DNA of 64,000 bases, taken from assembly GCF_001280065.1 (NCBI RefSeq), contig NZ_LGEA01000025.1:124001-188000 (forward strand). Reading direction: 5' to 3'. This DNA is from Streptomyces sp. NRRL B-1140. Lineage in GTDB: Bacteria; Actinomycetota; Actinomycetes; Streptomycetales; Streptomycetaceae. Positions 15,996-24,432 of the stretch are shown in pieces. The notes beneath the pieces are model-generated. The model saw only the letters and a list, made by a program, of their open reading frames with translations, was not told the origin of the DNA and ran no database searches. Numbering within the stretch: position 1 is the stretch's first letter; each line of letters begins with the position of its first letter. The position numbers and the translations under genes were made by a program.

Positions 15996-16757
15996 TCAGC
16001 GCTCGTGGTCCGCCCGGTACACGCCGAACATCGCCCCCTGCGGGTCCCGCAGCACCGCGATGCGCGGGCCGTCGGGCACGGACGTGGGCACCATCAGGAC
16101 CGTGCCGTGCCGCTGCACGACGGCGGTCGTGTCGTCCACGTCGGCCACGGCGAAGTACGGCAGCCAGTGCGCCGGTACCTCGGACGGGAACTTGTCGTCC
16201 ATGGTCACCATGCCGCCGAAGTCGGCTCCGCCGACGCCCCACTGGGTGTAACGGTCCGACGGGGCGACGGTCCAGCCGAACACCCGCGTGTAGAAGGACA
16301 CGGCTCCTTCCGGATCCCGTGTCATCAGCTCCACCCAGCCCAGCGAGCCGGGCGCGTTGAACAGTCCGGCGCCCGGGAAGGTTCCCGCCTGCCACAGCTG
16401 GAACACGGCACCGCCGGGATCGGCGGCCACCGCGAAACGGCCCACGTCGAACACGTCCGCCGGCCCGAACAGCACCGACCCGCCCGCCTCGCTCACCGCA
16501 CGGAGGGTGGCATCCGCGTCGGTCACCGCGAACGACACGTTCCAGGCGACCGGTTGCGACGGCTGGTACAGCGGGGCGAGCGCCGCCACGGCCGCGTCCC
16601 CGAGGTGCGCCACGGTGTAGCCGCCGGCCTCCTGACGCGCGTCCGTCTCGGGCCGCCAGCCGAACAGCCGCGTGTAGAACCGCCGGGCCGCGTCCAGGTC
16701 GCTGGTCCCGAGCTCGGCCCAGCAGGGACCGCCGGTCACCGGTGCGTCGAGCTTCAT
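15996..16757 (-). CDS. Two-domain VOC (glyoxalase-fold) protein
   Basis: The 253-residue protein is built from two tandem vicinal-oxygen-chelate modules (about 8-120 and 130-250), each with the F-Y..LFGW and DP.GA.F core. The second ends DPQGAMFGVYR. The CWAELGTSDLDAARRFY start is typical of the Streptomyces 27-kDa antibiotic glyoxalase-like group, whose members bind or modify small molecules. ATG 16757 has GGAAGGA 5 bases upstream. No substrate can be assigned. Confidence 0.85.
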   Translation of the reverse strand: MKLDAPVTGGPCWAELGTSDLDAARRFYTRLFGWRPETDARQEAGGYTVAHLGDAAVAALAPLYQPSQPVAWNVSFAVTDADATLRAVSEAGGSVLFGPADVFDVGRFAVAADPGGAVFQLWQAGTFPGAGLFNAPGSLGWVELMTRDPEGAVSFYTRVFGWTVAPSDRYTQWGVGGADFGGMVTMDDKFPSEVPAHWLPYFAVADVDDTTAVVQRHGTVLMVPTSVPDGPRIAVLRDPQGAMFGVYRADHER

Positions 16758-16941
16758 GGCGTTCCTTCCGCGAGCGATGGAGGCAGGCCCCCGGGGTCCC
16801 CTCCAGCACGCTAAGCCGCCTCCCCGTCTCCCTGCCATCCGGGGCAACCCGGTGGTGTGCCGCGGTGTCCCCGGCGTACCCTCACCCCGTACCGCACCGC
16901 GTGGCGGCCACCGGCTCCTTCACCCTGCCCGGAGGTTCCCC

Positions 16942-17877
16942 ATGCCCCACCCCCAGGTGCGTCCCTTCCGCCGGACCGACCGCGACCAGCTGACCGACCT
17001 GGTCAACCTGCATGTGGCGGCCGTCGTCCCCGGCGTCTCCGTCTCCGTGAACACCGTCCTCGGTGACCTGGAGCGGCAGCCCGGCGAGTTCATCACCGAC
17101 CCATGGGTGGCCGAGCGGACGACGCTCGTCGCCGAGCAGCGCGAGCACGTCGTCGCCGCGGCCCACCTGCTGCGCTACCGGGCGGACGCCGAGGTGGGCG
17201 CGCACTACCGGGACGCCGCCGAGATCAACTGGTTCGTGTACCGCCCGGCGGCGTCCCTCTGGCCGGACGCCGACCTCGCCGCGGACCTGCTGATGCGGGC
17301 GTGCCTCGCACGGTTCGTCCGATGGAACCCCCGCGTCCGGTACGCCGACGGATCGCTGCCCGCCCCGCTCCTGTACGGCCTGCCCCGCAACTGGCCCCAC
17401 ATCCGGGCTCTCTACGAACGCGCGGGGTTCCGGCACACCGGGGACACCGAGGTCATCCTGATCGCCCGGGTGGCCGACCTGCCGGCCGCCGAGCCCCGGC
17501 CGGGCGTCACGGCCGAGCGCACCCCTGGTGAGTGCGGCACCCGCCTCACGGCCCGGGCCGAGGGGAAGAGCCTCGGCTTCATCGAGATCGACACGGCACC
17601 GGCCCGCCCGGAACGCCATGCACGCGCCGCGGGCGTCGCCGACATCGGCAATCTGCACATCGAGCCCGCGCAGGACGGCACCGGGCTGGAGCACTGGCTG
17701 CTCGCCCGGGCCGCCGACTGGCTTCGGCTGTGCGGCGTCGACCGTCTCGTCGCCTGCGAACCGGCCGCCGACCGCGCCCGGCTCGCCCTGCTGACCGGTG
17801 CCGGCTTCAGCGAACTCACCCGCACGGACCGGGGCTGGGAGCACCGCCCCGACGGAGCTCAGATGCCCGGCCGGTAA
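16942..17877 (+). CDS. GNAT-family protein (tandem acetyltransferase fold)
   Basis: 311 residues. The N-terminal region (FRRTDRDQLTDLVNLHV, about 5-150) and the C-terminal region (IGNLHIEPAQDGTGLEHWLL, about 230-300) both resemble GNAT modules. The C-terminal half carries a degenerate acetyl-CoA pyrophosphate loop (Q-D-G-T-G instead of Q/RxxGxG/A) and the first half ends ALYERAGFRHTGDTEV. GGAGG lies 6 bases before ATG 16942. Acceptor unknown. Its 3' end overlaps the convergent VOC gene by 19 bases. Confidence 0.78.
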   Translation: MPHPQVRPFRRTDRDQLTDLVNLHVAAVVPGVSVSVNTVLGDLERQPGEFITDPWVAERTTLVAEQREHVVAAAHLLRYRADAEVGAHYRDAAEINWFVYRPAASLWPDADLAADLLMRACLARFVRWNPRVRYADGSLPAPLLYGLPRNWPHIRALYERAGFRHTGDTEVILIARVADLPAAEPRPGVTAERTPGECGTRLTARAEGKSLGFIEIDTAPARPERHARAAGVADIGNLHIEPAQDGTGLEHWLLARAADWLRLCGVDRLVACEPAADRARLALLTGAGFSELTRTDRGWEHRPDGAQMPGR

Positions 17878-18251
17878 CGCATCGGATGGTCCGCTGGAAC
17901 CTCCACCAGCACGATCGGCGTCCCGTCCGGATCGGCGATCCACATCTCGATCAGCCCCCAGGGCTCCCGCACCGGCGGCCGCACGATGTCCACGCCCTTA
18001 CCCCGCAGCTCCTCCTGTGCCGCGGCCACGTCGTCGACCTGCAGCCACAGCCGTACGGCGGGCGCCGGGGGCGTCTCGGACCGGCCCGCGACCTCGAGGA
18101 AGCCACCGCCCAGGAAGAAGACGGTGCCGCGCTCGGCACCCGTGCCGAACTCGCGGTACACGGCGAGGCCCAGTTGCTCGCCGTAGAAAGCACGGGAGAG
18201 CTCGGGGTCGGTGGGACGGAGCAGGATCCGGCTGCTGAGTACATGCACCAT
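17859..18251 (-). CDS. Single-domain VOC (glyoxalase-fold) protein
   Basis: 130 residues: one glyoxalase/bleomycin-resistance-like module (LRPTDPELSRAFYGEQLGLA .. VFFLGGGFLEVAGR .. WIADPDGTPIVLVEVP). The metal-ligand pattern is incomplete, with Glu in FLEV and VLVE but no clear His pair, so a binding role is as likely as catalysis. ATG 18251 is chosen because the family N terminus (VLSSRILLRP) begins there. It is divergent from the next GNAT gene with 76 bp between starts, and its stop overlaps the previous GNAT gene. Confidence 0.82.
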   Translation of the reverse strand: MVHVLSSRILLRPTDPELSRAFYGEQLGLAVYREFGTGAERGTVFFLGGGFLEVAGRSETPPAPAVRLWLQVDDVAAAQEELRGKGVDIVRPPVREPWGLIEMWIADPDGTPIVLVEVPADHPMRYRPGI

Positions 18252-18327
18252 GCAGCGGAGCTTAGGGCCTGGTGGCGCTACGCTCATCCCTGCCCGAGCC
18301 GTGCCAGGAAGACGGAGACGTACGCCC

Positions 18328-18873
18328 ATGGAGACCGCCGCCACCGCCACCGCACTGACGTACCGCGACGCCACCGACGCCGACGTGGACGAGCTCGTCG
18401 CGCTGGTCGAGTCGGCTTACCGGGGCGACGACAGCCGGGCCGGATGGACCACCGAGGCGGACATCCTCGAAGGGCAGCGGACCGACCCGGAGGGCGTGCG
18501 AGCGGTCATCAAGTCGCCCGACAGCCGGCTCCTCACGGTGGAGCGGGACGGCAGGATCGTCGCCTGCTGCCAGTTGGAGCACCGGGGCGAGAACGCCTAC
18601 TTCGGGATGTTCGCCGTCAGCCCTCTGCTCCAGGGCGCGGGCCTCGGCAAGCTGATCATCGCGGAGGCGGAGCGCCGGGCCCGGGAGACCTGGGACGCGA
18701 AGGAGATGCAGATGACCGTGATCTCCGTACGTGACGACCTCATCGCCTGGTACGAGCGTCGCGGCTACCGCCGTACGGGACGGATGACCCCGTTCCCGTA
18801 CGGCGAGGAGCGCTTCGGGATCCCGCAGCGCGACGACCTGCAGTTCGAGCTGCTGGTCAAGGAACTCGGCTAG
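18328..18873 (+). CDS. GNAT-family N-acetyltransferase
   Basis: 181 residues, one complete GNAT domain. Motif A reads FAVSPLLQGAGLGKLIIAEA (about 99-118), with the Q-x-x-G-x-G/A-type loop (QGAGLG) that binds acetyl-CoA pyrophosphate. Motif B ends LIAWYERRGYRRTGRM. The acceptor substrate is unknown. Its stop TAG shares the CTAG palindrome with the stop of the convergent GDPD gene. Confidence 0.87.
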   Translation: METAATATALTYRDATDADVDELVALVESAYRGDDSRAGWTTEADILEGQRTDPEGVRAVIKSPDSRLLTVERDGRIVACCQLEHRGENAYFGMFAVSPLLQGAGLGKLIIAEAERRARETWDAKEMQMTVISVRDDLIAWYERRGYRRTGRMTPFPYGEERFGIPQRDDLQFELLVKELG

Positions 18874-19553
18874 GCCGTGAAACGGCCGGTGCGTTTGATG
18901 TCCGGGTGGTCGGTGGTCGCGCCGTCCAGACCGAACGCCCGGACCAGTCGCAGCTGGTCCTGCGTGTTCACCACCCAGCCGATGATCCTCAGGTCCGCCT
19001 TGCGGGCCCGCTCCACGATCTCCAGGGTGAGCCGGCGGATGTTCAGGCACACGGTCTCGGCGCCGGCCTCGACCGCGCGGTCCACGATGTCGGTGCCGTA
19101 GCGGCTGGCGATCAGTGCCGTGCGCACCCCCGGCACCAAGGGCTTGATCTCGGCGATCGCCTCGTCGTGGAAGGACGACACCTCCACGCGGCCGGCCAGA
19201 TCGCGGCGGTTCATCACCTCGGCCAGTGCCCGCGCCGCCTGTTTGTCCTTGATCTCCGCCTGGAGCGGCGTGTGGACGGCCTCCAGGACCTCCTCGAACT
19301 CGGGGACGCGCTCGCCCCGGCCCGCGTCCAGGGCCCGCAGCTCGGCGAGGGTCTTCTCGGCGATCGGGCCGGAGCCGTCGGTCGTGCGGTCCACATCCGT
19401 GTCGTGCATGACGACGAGCGCGCCGTCCTTGCTCAGGTGCAGATCGAGTTCGATGGCGTCGAGGCCCGCCTCCTGGGCGGCGACGAAGGACCGGAGGGTG
19501 TTCTCGGGTTCCACACCCATGACTCCGCGGTGACCGATGGTGAGGAAGTTCAA
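18870..19553 (-). CDS. Glycerophosphodiester phosphodiesterase
   Basis: 227 residues forming a single GDPD TIM barrel. The catalytic first histidine is His8 in TIGHRG, followed by PENTLRSF, the metal Glu/Asp pair in AIELDLHLSKDG, and the second His in VMHDTDVDRTT. It hydrolyses glycerophosphodiesters to glycerol 3-phosphate plus an alcohol. It has no signal peptide, so it is probably cytosolic. The start is inferred to be TTG 19553 (MNFLTIGHRG) with GAGAG 7 bases upstream; no ATG/GTG fits. Its TAG stop overlaps the GNAT stop on the other strand. Confidence 0.88.
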   Translation of the reverse strand: MNFLTIGHRGVMGVEPENTLRSFVAAQEAGLDAIELDLHLSKDGALVVMHDTDVDRTTDGSGPIAEKTLAELRALDAGRGERVPEFEEVLEAVHTPLQAEIKDKQAARALAEVMNRRDLAGRVEVSSFHDEAIAEIKPLVPGVRTALIASRYGTDIVDRAVEAGAETVCLNIRRLTLEIVERARKADLRIIGWVVNTQDQLRLVRAFGLDGATTDHPDIKRTGRFTA

Positions 19554-19758
19554 GACGCGACTCTCTTCCGTCGACAGGCGGCAGTGGGGGCCTGACGGCC
19601 CCCCTGACCGTATCGTCTGGGCCCGCCCTGTGCAGAGAGTGAGGGCATGGTTGCGGCGCATTCGGGCAGAAGCGTGACCGGCAGGAAAAAGTGCGGTGAA
19701 GCACAGGGTCGGGCAGGATAATTTCCCGGGTTCACCCTTGCTGGGAGGAACCTCGTGT

Positions 19759-19775
19759 GTATACGGTCTGCATAC
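19759..19775. promoter_or_regulatory. Palindrome upstream of the DUF6421 operon
   Basis: GTATAC-GGTCT-GCATAC: 6-bp arms with one mismatch, 27 bases upstream of the DUF6421 start. The A+T-richness and position suggest an operator; the regulator is unknown. Confidence 0.4.
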
Positions 19776-19802
19776 GTGAGATTCTCCCGTGGAAGGTGGG
19801 AC

Positions 19803-21200
19803 ATGACGGAAATTCTTGTGCAGGTGGGTTCGGAGGAAGGTCTTCCTCCCGTGGCCAGGGTGGTCGACCACCCGGCATGGCCCGTGCTCAAGGATGCCGT
19901 GGAGCGGATCCGGCCATGGCAGTCCAAGGACGGGTCGATCGACTTCGACGCCGAGGGCGCGCCCGACCCGGCCGACGCCGAGCTCGCGGTCCGCCAGGTC
20001 GCCGACGCCGTCCTGGAGCTTTCCCCGCTGCTCCCGCACGACGGCGCCTACCACCAGGCCCTGGCCAAGGACCTGACCCGGTGGGCCGACGGCGGCTTCG
20101 GGGTGCCCGACTTCCTCGACTCGCTGCTGGCCTTCCAGCCCGCCGCGAACCGCGCGGACGGCCTTCAGCACCTCGTCGTCTTCCCGATGTACACGCAGAA
20201 CGGCAACCCCGACCGCAACCTCGAGGCGGTCGTGCTGCGCATGGTCTGGCCGGACTGGCTGGCCGAGCTGGAGCGCACCCGCTACGACAATCCGCTGTTC
20301 TGCGGCATCAAGTTCGAGGACTTCACGGCCGGCTACGACACCAACTCCGCCGTCCTGTTCCCCGAGACCATCGCCGCGCGCGAGGCCCCGGAGCGGTTCA
20401 CCTGGGGTGGCATCTTCTGTGACCGCGAGGCCGCCCGTTTCCGCCGCGTGACCGACGCCGCCGTGGACATCCTGGGCCTGGAGCTGCCCGAGGACGTCGC
20501 CGCGATGGTCCACGACCAGAAGCGCTGCGAGGAGGCGTTCGTCCTGTGGGACATGGTCCACGACCGCACCCACAGCCACGGCGACCTGCCCTTCGACCCC
20601 TTCATGATCAAGCAGCGCCAGCCGTTCTGGATGTACGGCCTGGAGGAACTGCGCTGTGACCTCACCGCCTTCAAGGAGGCCGTGAAGCTCTCGGCGGAGG
20701 GCGTCCCGCAGGCCCGTGACGTGCAGGTCGCGGTCCTCTTCGACCGCATGTTCCGTTTCCCGGTCACCGGCGAGCGCGTGCGCAACTACGACGGCCTGGG
20801 CGGCCAGCTCCTCTTCGCCTACCTGCACAAGCACGACGTCGTCCGCTGGACCGACAACAAGCTCACCATCGACTGGGAGCGCGCCCCGCAGGTCACCAAC
20901 CAGCTGTGCGCCGAGATCGAGGACCTCTACCGCGACGGCATCGACCGCCCCAAGCTCGTCCACTGGTTCGCCGGCTACGAGCTGGTCTCGACCTACCTCT
21001 CCCCGCACCCGGGCTCCAAGTGGGCCAAGGGCCCCGACGCCCTCGACACGACGCAGCCGCCGCGCAAACTCGTCGATGACGTGCTTCCGGACGAGTTTCC
21101 GCTGAGCATGTTCTATGAGGCACTGTCCAAGAAGCTGAAGAACGTGATCGCCTCCACCAAGGGCATCACGGCGGACGGCGCCGAGCGGATCGCCGCGTGA
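19803..21200 (+). CDS. DUF6421 family protein
   Basis: The 465-residue soluble protein has no signal or membrane segment and begins MTEILVQVGSEEGLPPVARV. Conserved-looking blocks include HLVVFPMYTQNGNPDRNLEA, CGIKFEDFTAGYDTNSAVLF and HDRTHSHGDLPFDPFMIKQR. The HDRTHSHGD segment (near residue 257) is His/Asp-rich and could hold a metal. I recognise it as the actinobacterial DUF6421 family, which has no known function. It opens an operon in which an SDR and a threonine aldolase follow with overlapping or nearly overlapping stops and starts, which suggests a shared pathway. ATG 19803 is chosen for AAGGTGGG upstream. Confidence 0.8.
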   Translation: MTEILVQVGSEEGLPPVARVVDHPAWPVLKDAVERIRPWQSKDGSIDFDAEGAPDPADAELAVRQVADAVLELSPLLPHDGAYHQALAKDLTRWADGGFGVPDFLDSLLAFQPAANRADGLQHLVVFPMYTQNGNPDRNLEAVVLRMVWPDWLAELERTRYDNPLFCGIKFEDFTAGYDTNSAVLFPETIAAREAPERFTWGGIFCDREAARFRRVTDAAVDILGLELPEDVAAMVHDQKRCEEAFVLWDMVHDRTHSHGDLPFDPFMIKQRQPFWMYGLEELRCDLTAFKEAVKLSAEGVPQARDVQVAVLFDRMFRFPVTGERVRNYDGLGGQLLFAYLHKHDVVRWTDNKLTIDWERAPQVTNQLCAEIEDLYRDGIDRPKLVHWFAGYELVSTYLSPHPGSKWAKGPDALDTTQPPRKLVDDVLPDEFPLSMFYEALSKKLKNVIASTKGITADGAERIAA

Positions 21201-21241
21201 GCGATCGGCGTACCGGGAACACTGCTCAGGAGGCGAAGATC

Positions 21242-21988
21242 ATGGGGAACGGGGCGCTCAGCGGTGCGGTGATCGCGGTGGCCGGAGCGGGCGGACCCGC
21301 CGGCCGGGCCGCGCTGCTCAGGCTGGCCGAGGCGGGAGCCACCGTCATCGGCTCGGACAACGATCCGGAGCGGCTGGCGGAGGCGGTGGACGCGGCGAGC
21401 TTCGCGTCCGGCGGCGCCACCGTCACCGGCGACACGGTCGATCTGCTGAATCTCGGGGCCACCCGTGACTGGGCCACCCGCATCGAGAAGGACTTCGGCC
21501 GCGTCGACGGCCTGGTCCACCTCGTCGGCGGCTGGCGCGGCAGCGAGACCTTCACCCGGACCAGCCTCGACGACTGGGACTTCCTCGAGATGCTGCTGGT
21601 GCGCACGGTGCAGCACACCTCCCTCGCCTTCCACGAGGCGCTGCAGCGCAGCGACCGCGGCCGGTACGTGCTGATCAGCGCCGCCGGGGCCAGCAAGCCC
21701 ACGGCGGGCAACGCCGCCTACGCGGCCGGCAAGGCGGCGGCGGAGGCGTGGACGCTGGCCATGGCCGACTACTTCCGCAAGGCCGGGGGGCCCGAGGGGC
21801 CGACCTCGGCTGCCGCGATCCTGGTGGTCAAGGCGCTGGTCCACGATGCGATGCGCGCCGACCGGCCCAACGCGAAGTTCGCGGGCTTCACCGACGTCAA
21901 GGATCTGGCCGAGGCCATCACCGAGGTCTGGGAGAAGCCCGCCGCCGAAGTGAACGGAAACCGTCTGTGGCTCACCGAGAAGCCGTGA
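21242..21988 (+). CDS. SDR-family NAD(P)-dependent oxidoreductase
   Basis: 248 residues of Rossmann fold. The cofactor loop is atypical: VAGAGGPAGRAALLRL (about 12-27) instead of TGxxxGIG. The catalytic part is S..Y..(K) as ISAAGASKPTAGNAAYAAGK, with Tyr and Lys spaced YAAGK, and HLVGGW replaces the usual NNAG. ATG 21242 has AGGAGG 8 bases upstream; the frame also opens at GTG 21197, overlapping the DUF6421 stop. Its TGA overlaps the next start (GTGA). It probably oxidises or reduces a beta-hydroxy compound related to the threonine-aldolase substrate (inference). Confidence 0.83.
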   Translation: MGNGALSGAVIAVAGAGGPAGRAALLRLAEAGATVIGSDNDPERLAEAVDAASFASGGATVTGDTVDLLNLGATRDWATRIEKDFGRVDGLVHLVGGWRGSETFTRTSLDDWDFLEMLLVRTVQHTSLAFHEALQRSDRGRYVLISAAGASKPTAGNAAYAAGKAAAEAWTLAMADYFRKAGGPEGPTSAAAILVVKALVHDAMRADRPNAKFAGFTDVKDLAEAITEVWEKPAAEVNGNRLWLTEKP

Positions 21989-23055
21989 ACCCGCCGAAGA
22001 CCGACGCCCGCCGTCATCACGACCCCGAGGTCCGCGGTTTCGCCAGCGACAACTACGCCGGGGCCCACCCGGAGGTGCTCGCCGCCCTGGCCCTGGCCAA
22101 CGGCGGGCACCAGGTCGCCTACGGCGAGGACACCTACACCGAGAACCTCCAGCGCGTGATCCGCAGCCACTTCGGGCCGACGGCCGAGGCGTTCCCGGTC
22201 TTCAACGGCACGGGCGCGAACGTCGTCGCGCTCCAGGCGGTCACCGATCGCTGGGGCGCGGTGATCTGCGCGGAGAGCGCGCACATCAACGTCGACGAGT
22301 GCGGGGCCCCGGAGCGGGTCGGCGGCCTGAAGCTGCTGACCGTTCCGACGCCGGACGGCAAGCTCACACCCGAGCTGATCGACCGGCAGGCCTACGGCTG
22401 GGACGACGAGCACCGCGCGATGCCGCAGGTCGTCTCCATCGCGCAGGCCACCGAACTGGGCACGGTCTACACGCCGGACGAGATACGGGCCATCTGCGAG
22501 CACGCCCACGCGCACGGCATGAAGGTGCACCTGGACGGCTCCCGGCTGGCCAACGCCGCCGCAAGCCTGAACGTCCCGATGCGGACGCTCACCAACGCCG
22601 CCGGCGTCGACATCCTCTCCCTGGGCGGCACCAAGAACGGCGCCCTGTTCGGCGAGGCCGTCGTGGTCCTCAACCAGGACGCCGTCAGCCACATGAAGCA
22701 CCTGCGCAAGCTGTCCATGCAGCTCGCCTCCAAGATGCGCTTCGTCTCGGTGCAGTTGGAAGCCCTGCTCGCCCGGGACCTGTGGCTGCGCAACGCCGGG
22801 CACGCCAACGAGATGGCCCAGCGCCTCGCCGAGGGTGTACGGGCCGTGCACGGTGTGGAGATCCTCTACCCGGTGCAGGCCAACGCGGTCTTCGCCCGCC
22901 TGCCGCACGACGTGAGCGAACGCCTCCAGAAGCGGTTCCGCTTCTACTTCTGGGACGAGGCCGCGGGCGAGGTCCGCTGGATGTGCTCGTTCGACACGAC
23001 CGAGGAGGACGTGGACGCGTTCCTGGCGGCCCTCAAGGAGGAGACGGCTCGCTGA
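21985..23055 (+). CDS. Low-specificity threonine aldolase-type PLP enzyme
   Basis: 356 residues of fold-type I PLP enzyme. The Schiff-base lysine is Lys217 in ILSLGGTKNGALFGE, the phosphate-contacting part is NGTGANVVAL (74-83), and the PLP-ring Asp lies in MKVHLDGSRLANA (Asp184). The family cleaves L-threonine, allo-threonine and other beta-hydroxy-alpha-amino acids to glycine plus an aldehyde. GTG 21985 overlaps the SDR stop, so the two proteins are translationally coupled, supporting a beta-hydroxy amino acid pathway. The real substrate may not be threonine. Confidence 0.88.
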   Translation: MNPPKTDARRHHDPEVRGFASDNYAGAHPEVLAALALANGGHQVAYGEDTYTENLQRVIRSHFGPTAEAFPVFNGTGANVVALQAVTDRWGAVICAESAHINVDECGAPERVGGLKLLTVPTPDGKLTPELIDRQAYGWDDEHRAMPQVVSIAQATELGTVYTPDEIRAICEHAHAHGMKVHLDGSRLANAAASLNVPMRTLTNAAGVDILSLGGTKNGALFGEAVVVLNQDAVSHMKHLRKLSMQLASKMRFVSVQLEALLARDLWLRNAGHANEMAQRLAEGVRAVHGVEILYPVQANAVFARLPHDVSERLQKRFRFYFWDEAAGEVRWMCSFDTTEEDVDAFLAALKEETAR

Positions 23056-23060
23056 GTGTA

Positions 23061-23074
23061 TGCATAAATATTCG
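23061..23074. promoter_or_regulatory. ARG-box-like site
   Basis: TGCATAAATATTCG fits the ArgR half-palindrome pattern TGAATWWWWATTCA at all but two positions, in an otherwise G+C-rich region 54 bases before the transglutaminase-like gene. Only one site was seen, so ArgR control is a hypothesis. Confidence 0.35.
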
Positions 23075-23127
23075 GCAGAGCGTAAATCGATTGCGGGGAG
23101 GGTGCTCCCTGTCTACGCTCTGCCTGT

Positions 23128-23700
23128 ATGCAGCTCATCCAGCAAACGCCCGACCTGTCCGCCTACTTGGCTGCTGACGAGGTGATCGACCACCATCACC
23201 CGCTGGTCCGCGAGACCGCGGCGAGGCTTGCGCACGGGGTCGATGACTCGTATGGGTATGCGCGCGCGGCGTTCGAGTTCGTGCGCGACACCATTCCGCA
23301 TTCGCAGGACGCGGGGGATCTTCGCGTCACCTGGCGCGCCTCCGACGTCCTGGAGCAGCGCACCGGCATCTGCTACGCGAAGGCCCATGCGCTGGCCGCC
23401 CTGCTGCGGGCCGAGGACATCCCCACCGCGCTCTGCTATCAGAAGTTCGACGAGGTGCACGGGCTGGTCGCTGTACGGTTCCACGGTGCGTGGCACCGGC
23501 AGGACCCCAGGGGCAACAAACCCGGCGTCGACGCGCAGTTCTCCCTCGACGGTGAGCGGCTCGCCTTCACGCCCGATCGCGAGTCCAATGAGTTGGACTA
23601 CTCGGTGCTGTATGCTGCACCGCATCCTCTCGTGCTGAACGCTCTTACAGCGGCTCGCGACCGGCCGCACCTGTGGCAGACGCTCCCCACCGCACTCTGA
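23128..23700 (+). CDS. Transglutaminase-like cysteine protease-fold protein
   Basis: 190 residues. The transglutaminase-like triad is in order: Cys82 in RTGICYAKAHALAALLRA, His111 in EVHGLVAVRF, and Asp126 in HRQDPRGN. The N-terminal part (YLAADEVIDHHHPLVRETAA) is the helical cap of this bacterial subgroup. It has no signal peptide, so it acts in the cytosol, probably as a peptidase or amidase rather than a cross-linker. The B3/4-domain gene starts 12 bases after its stop, indicating an operon. Confidence 0.85.
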   Translation: MQLIQQTPDLSAYLAADEVIDHHHPLVRETAARLAHGVDDSYGYARAAFEFVRDTIPHSQDAGDLRVTWRASDVLEQRTGICYAKAHALAALLRAEDIPTALCYQKFDEVHGLVAVRFHGAWHRQDPRGNKPGVDAQFSLDGERLAFTPDRESNELDYSVLYAAPHPLVLNALTAARDRPHLWQTLPTAL

Positions 23701-23712
23701 GGCGAGGCGACC

Positions 23713-24414
23713 ATGACGCTCACGCTGACCGTGTCCGACGACGTACGCAGCCTCGCGCCCGGCTTCACGCACGTCGCGATCGAAGCGCACGGCCTGGTCA
23801 ACGGGCCGAGCAACCGGGCCAGTGCGGAGCTCCTCGATGACGCGGCGCGCCGGCTCGCCCTGCGACTGGGCGGCCGCGCCCCGCACGAGGACCCGCACAT
23901 GGCCGCCTGGCGCGCCACCTACGCGGCGTTCGGCTCGAAGCCGTCCCGCACCCGCAACTCCGCGGAGGCACTCGCCAAGCGCGCCCTCGCAGACGCCGGG
24001 CTGCCCCGCGTCAACCTGCTCGTCGACCTCTACAACGCCGTCTCCGTCGCTCATCTGATCCCTGTCGGCGGCGAGGACCTCGACCGCATCGAGGGCGGCA
24101 TGCGGCTGATCCGGGCCACGGGGGAGGAGCGGTTCGTGACCGTCGCCGGCGGCGCGGAGACCGTCGAGCACCCCGACGCGGGCGAAGTGGTGTGGTGTGA
24201 CGACGCGGGCGTGACCTGCCGCCGCTGGAACTGGCGTCAGGGCCCGCGCACCCGGCTCACCGAGGAGACGACGTCGGGCATCTTCCTGCTGGAGAGCCTG
24301 GCGCCGATGCCGGTCTCCGAGGTCACGGCCGCGGCGGAGGAACTCGCCGAGCTGCTGGCGCAATTCAGCCCGGGCGCGGACATCGCCGTACGCGCTCCGG
24401 AGTCCTCTGCCTGA
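23713..24414 (+). CDS. B3/4 (tRNA-editing-like) domain protein
   Basis: A 233-residue stand-alone B3/4 domain, the module that in phenylalanyl-tRNA synthetase beta hydrolyses mischarged tRNA. Visible blocks are YAAFGSKPSRTRNSAEAL, NLLVDLYNAVSVAHLIPVGG and WNWRQGPRTRLTEETTS, all typical of free-standing family members. Whether it edits aminoacyl-tRNA or free amino-acid conjugates is unknown. It follows the transglutaminase-like gene by 12 bp and lies 657 bp past the threonine aldolase, which could link non-protein amino acids to tRNA quality control (inference). Confidence 0.82.
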   Translation: MTLTLTVSDDVRSLAPGFTHVAIEAHGLVNGPSNRASAELLDDAARRLALRLGGRAPHEDPHMAAWRATYAAFGSKPSRTRNSAEALAKRALADAGLPRVNLLVDLYNAVSVAHLIPVGGEDLDRIEGGMRLIRATGEERFVTVAGGAETVEHPDAGEVVWCDDAGVTCRRWNWRQGPRTRLTEETTSGIFLLESLAPMPVSEVTAAAEELAELLAQFSPGADIAVRAPESSA

Positions 24415-24432
24415 GAGCGGTGCGGGCGGGGC

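Noticed and set aside
18870..21008. Continuous minus-strand frame of 712 residues upstream of the GDPD gene
   Set aside because: Only its last 227 residues form the GDPD domain; the rest is antisense of DUF6421 with a G+C-rich composition.
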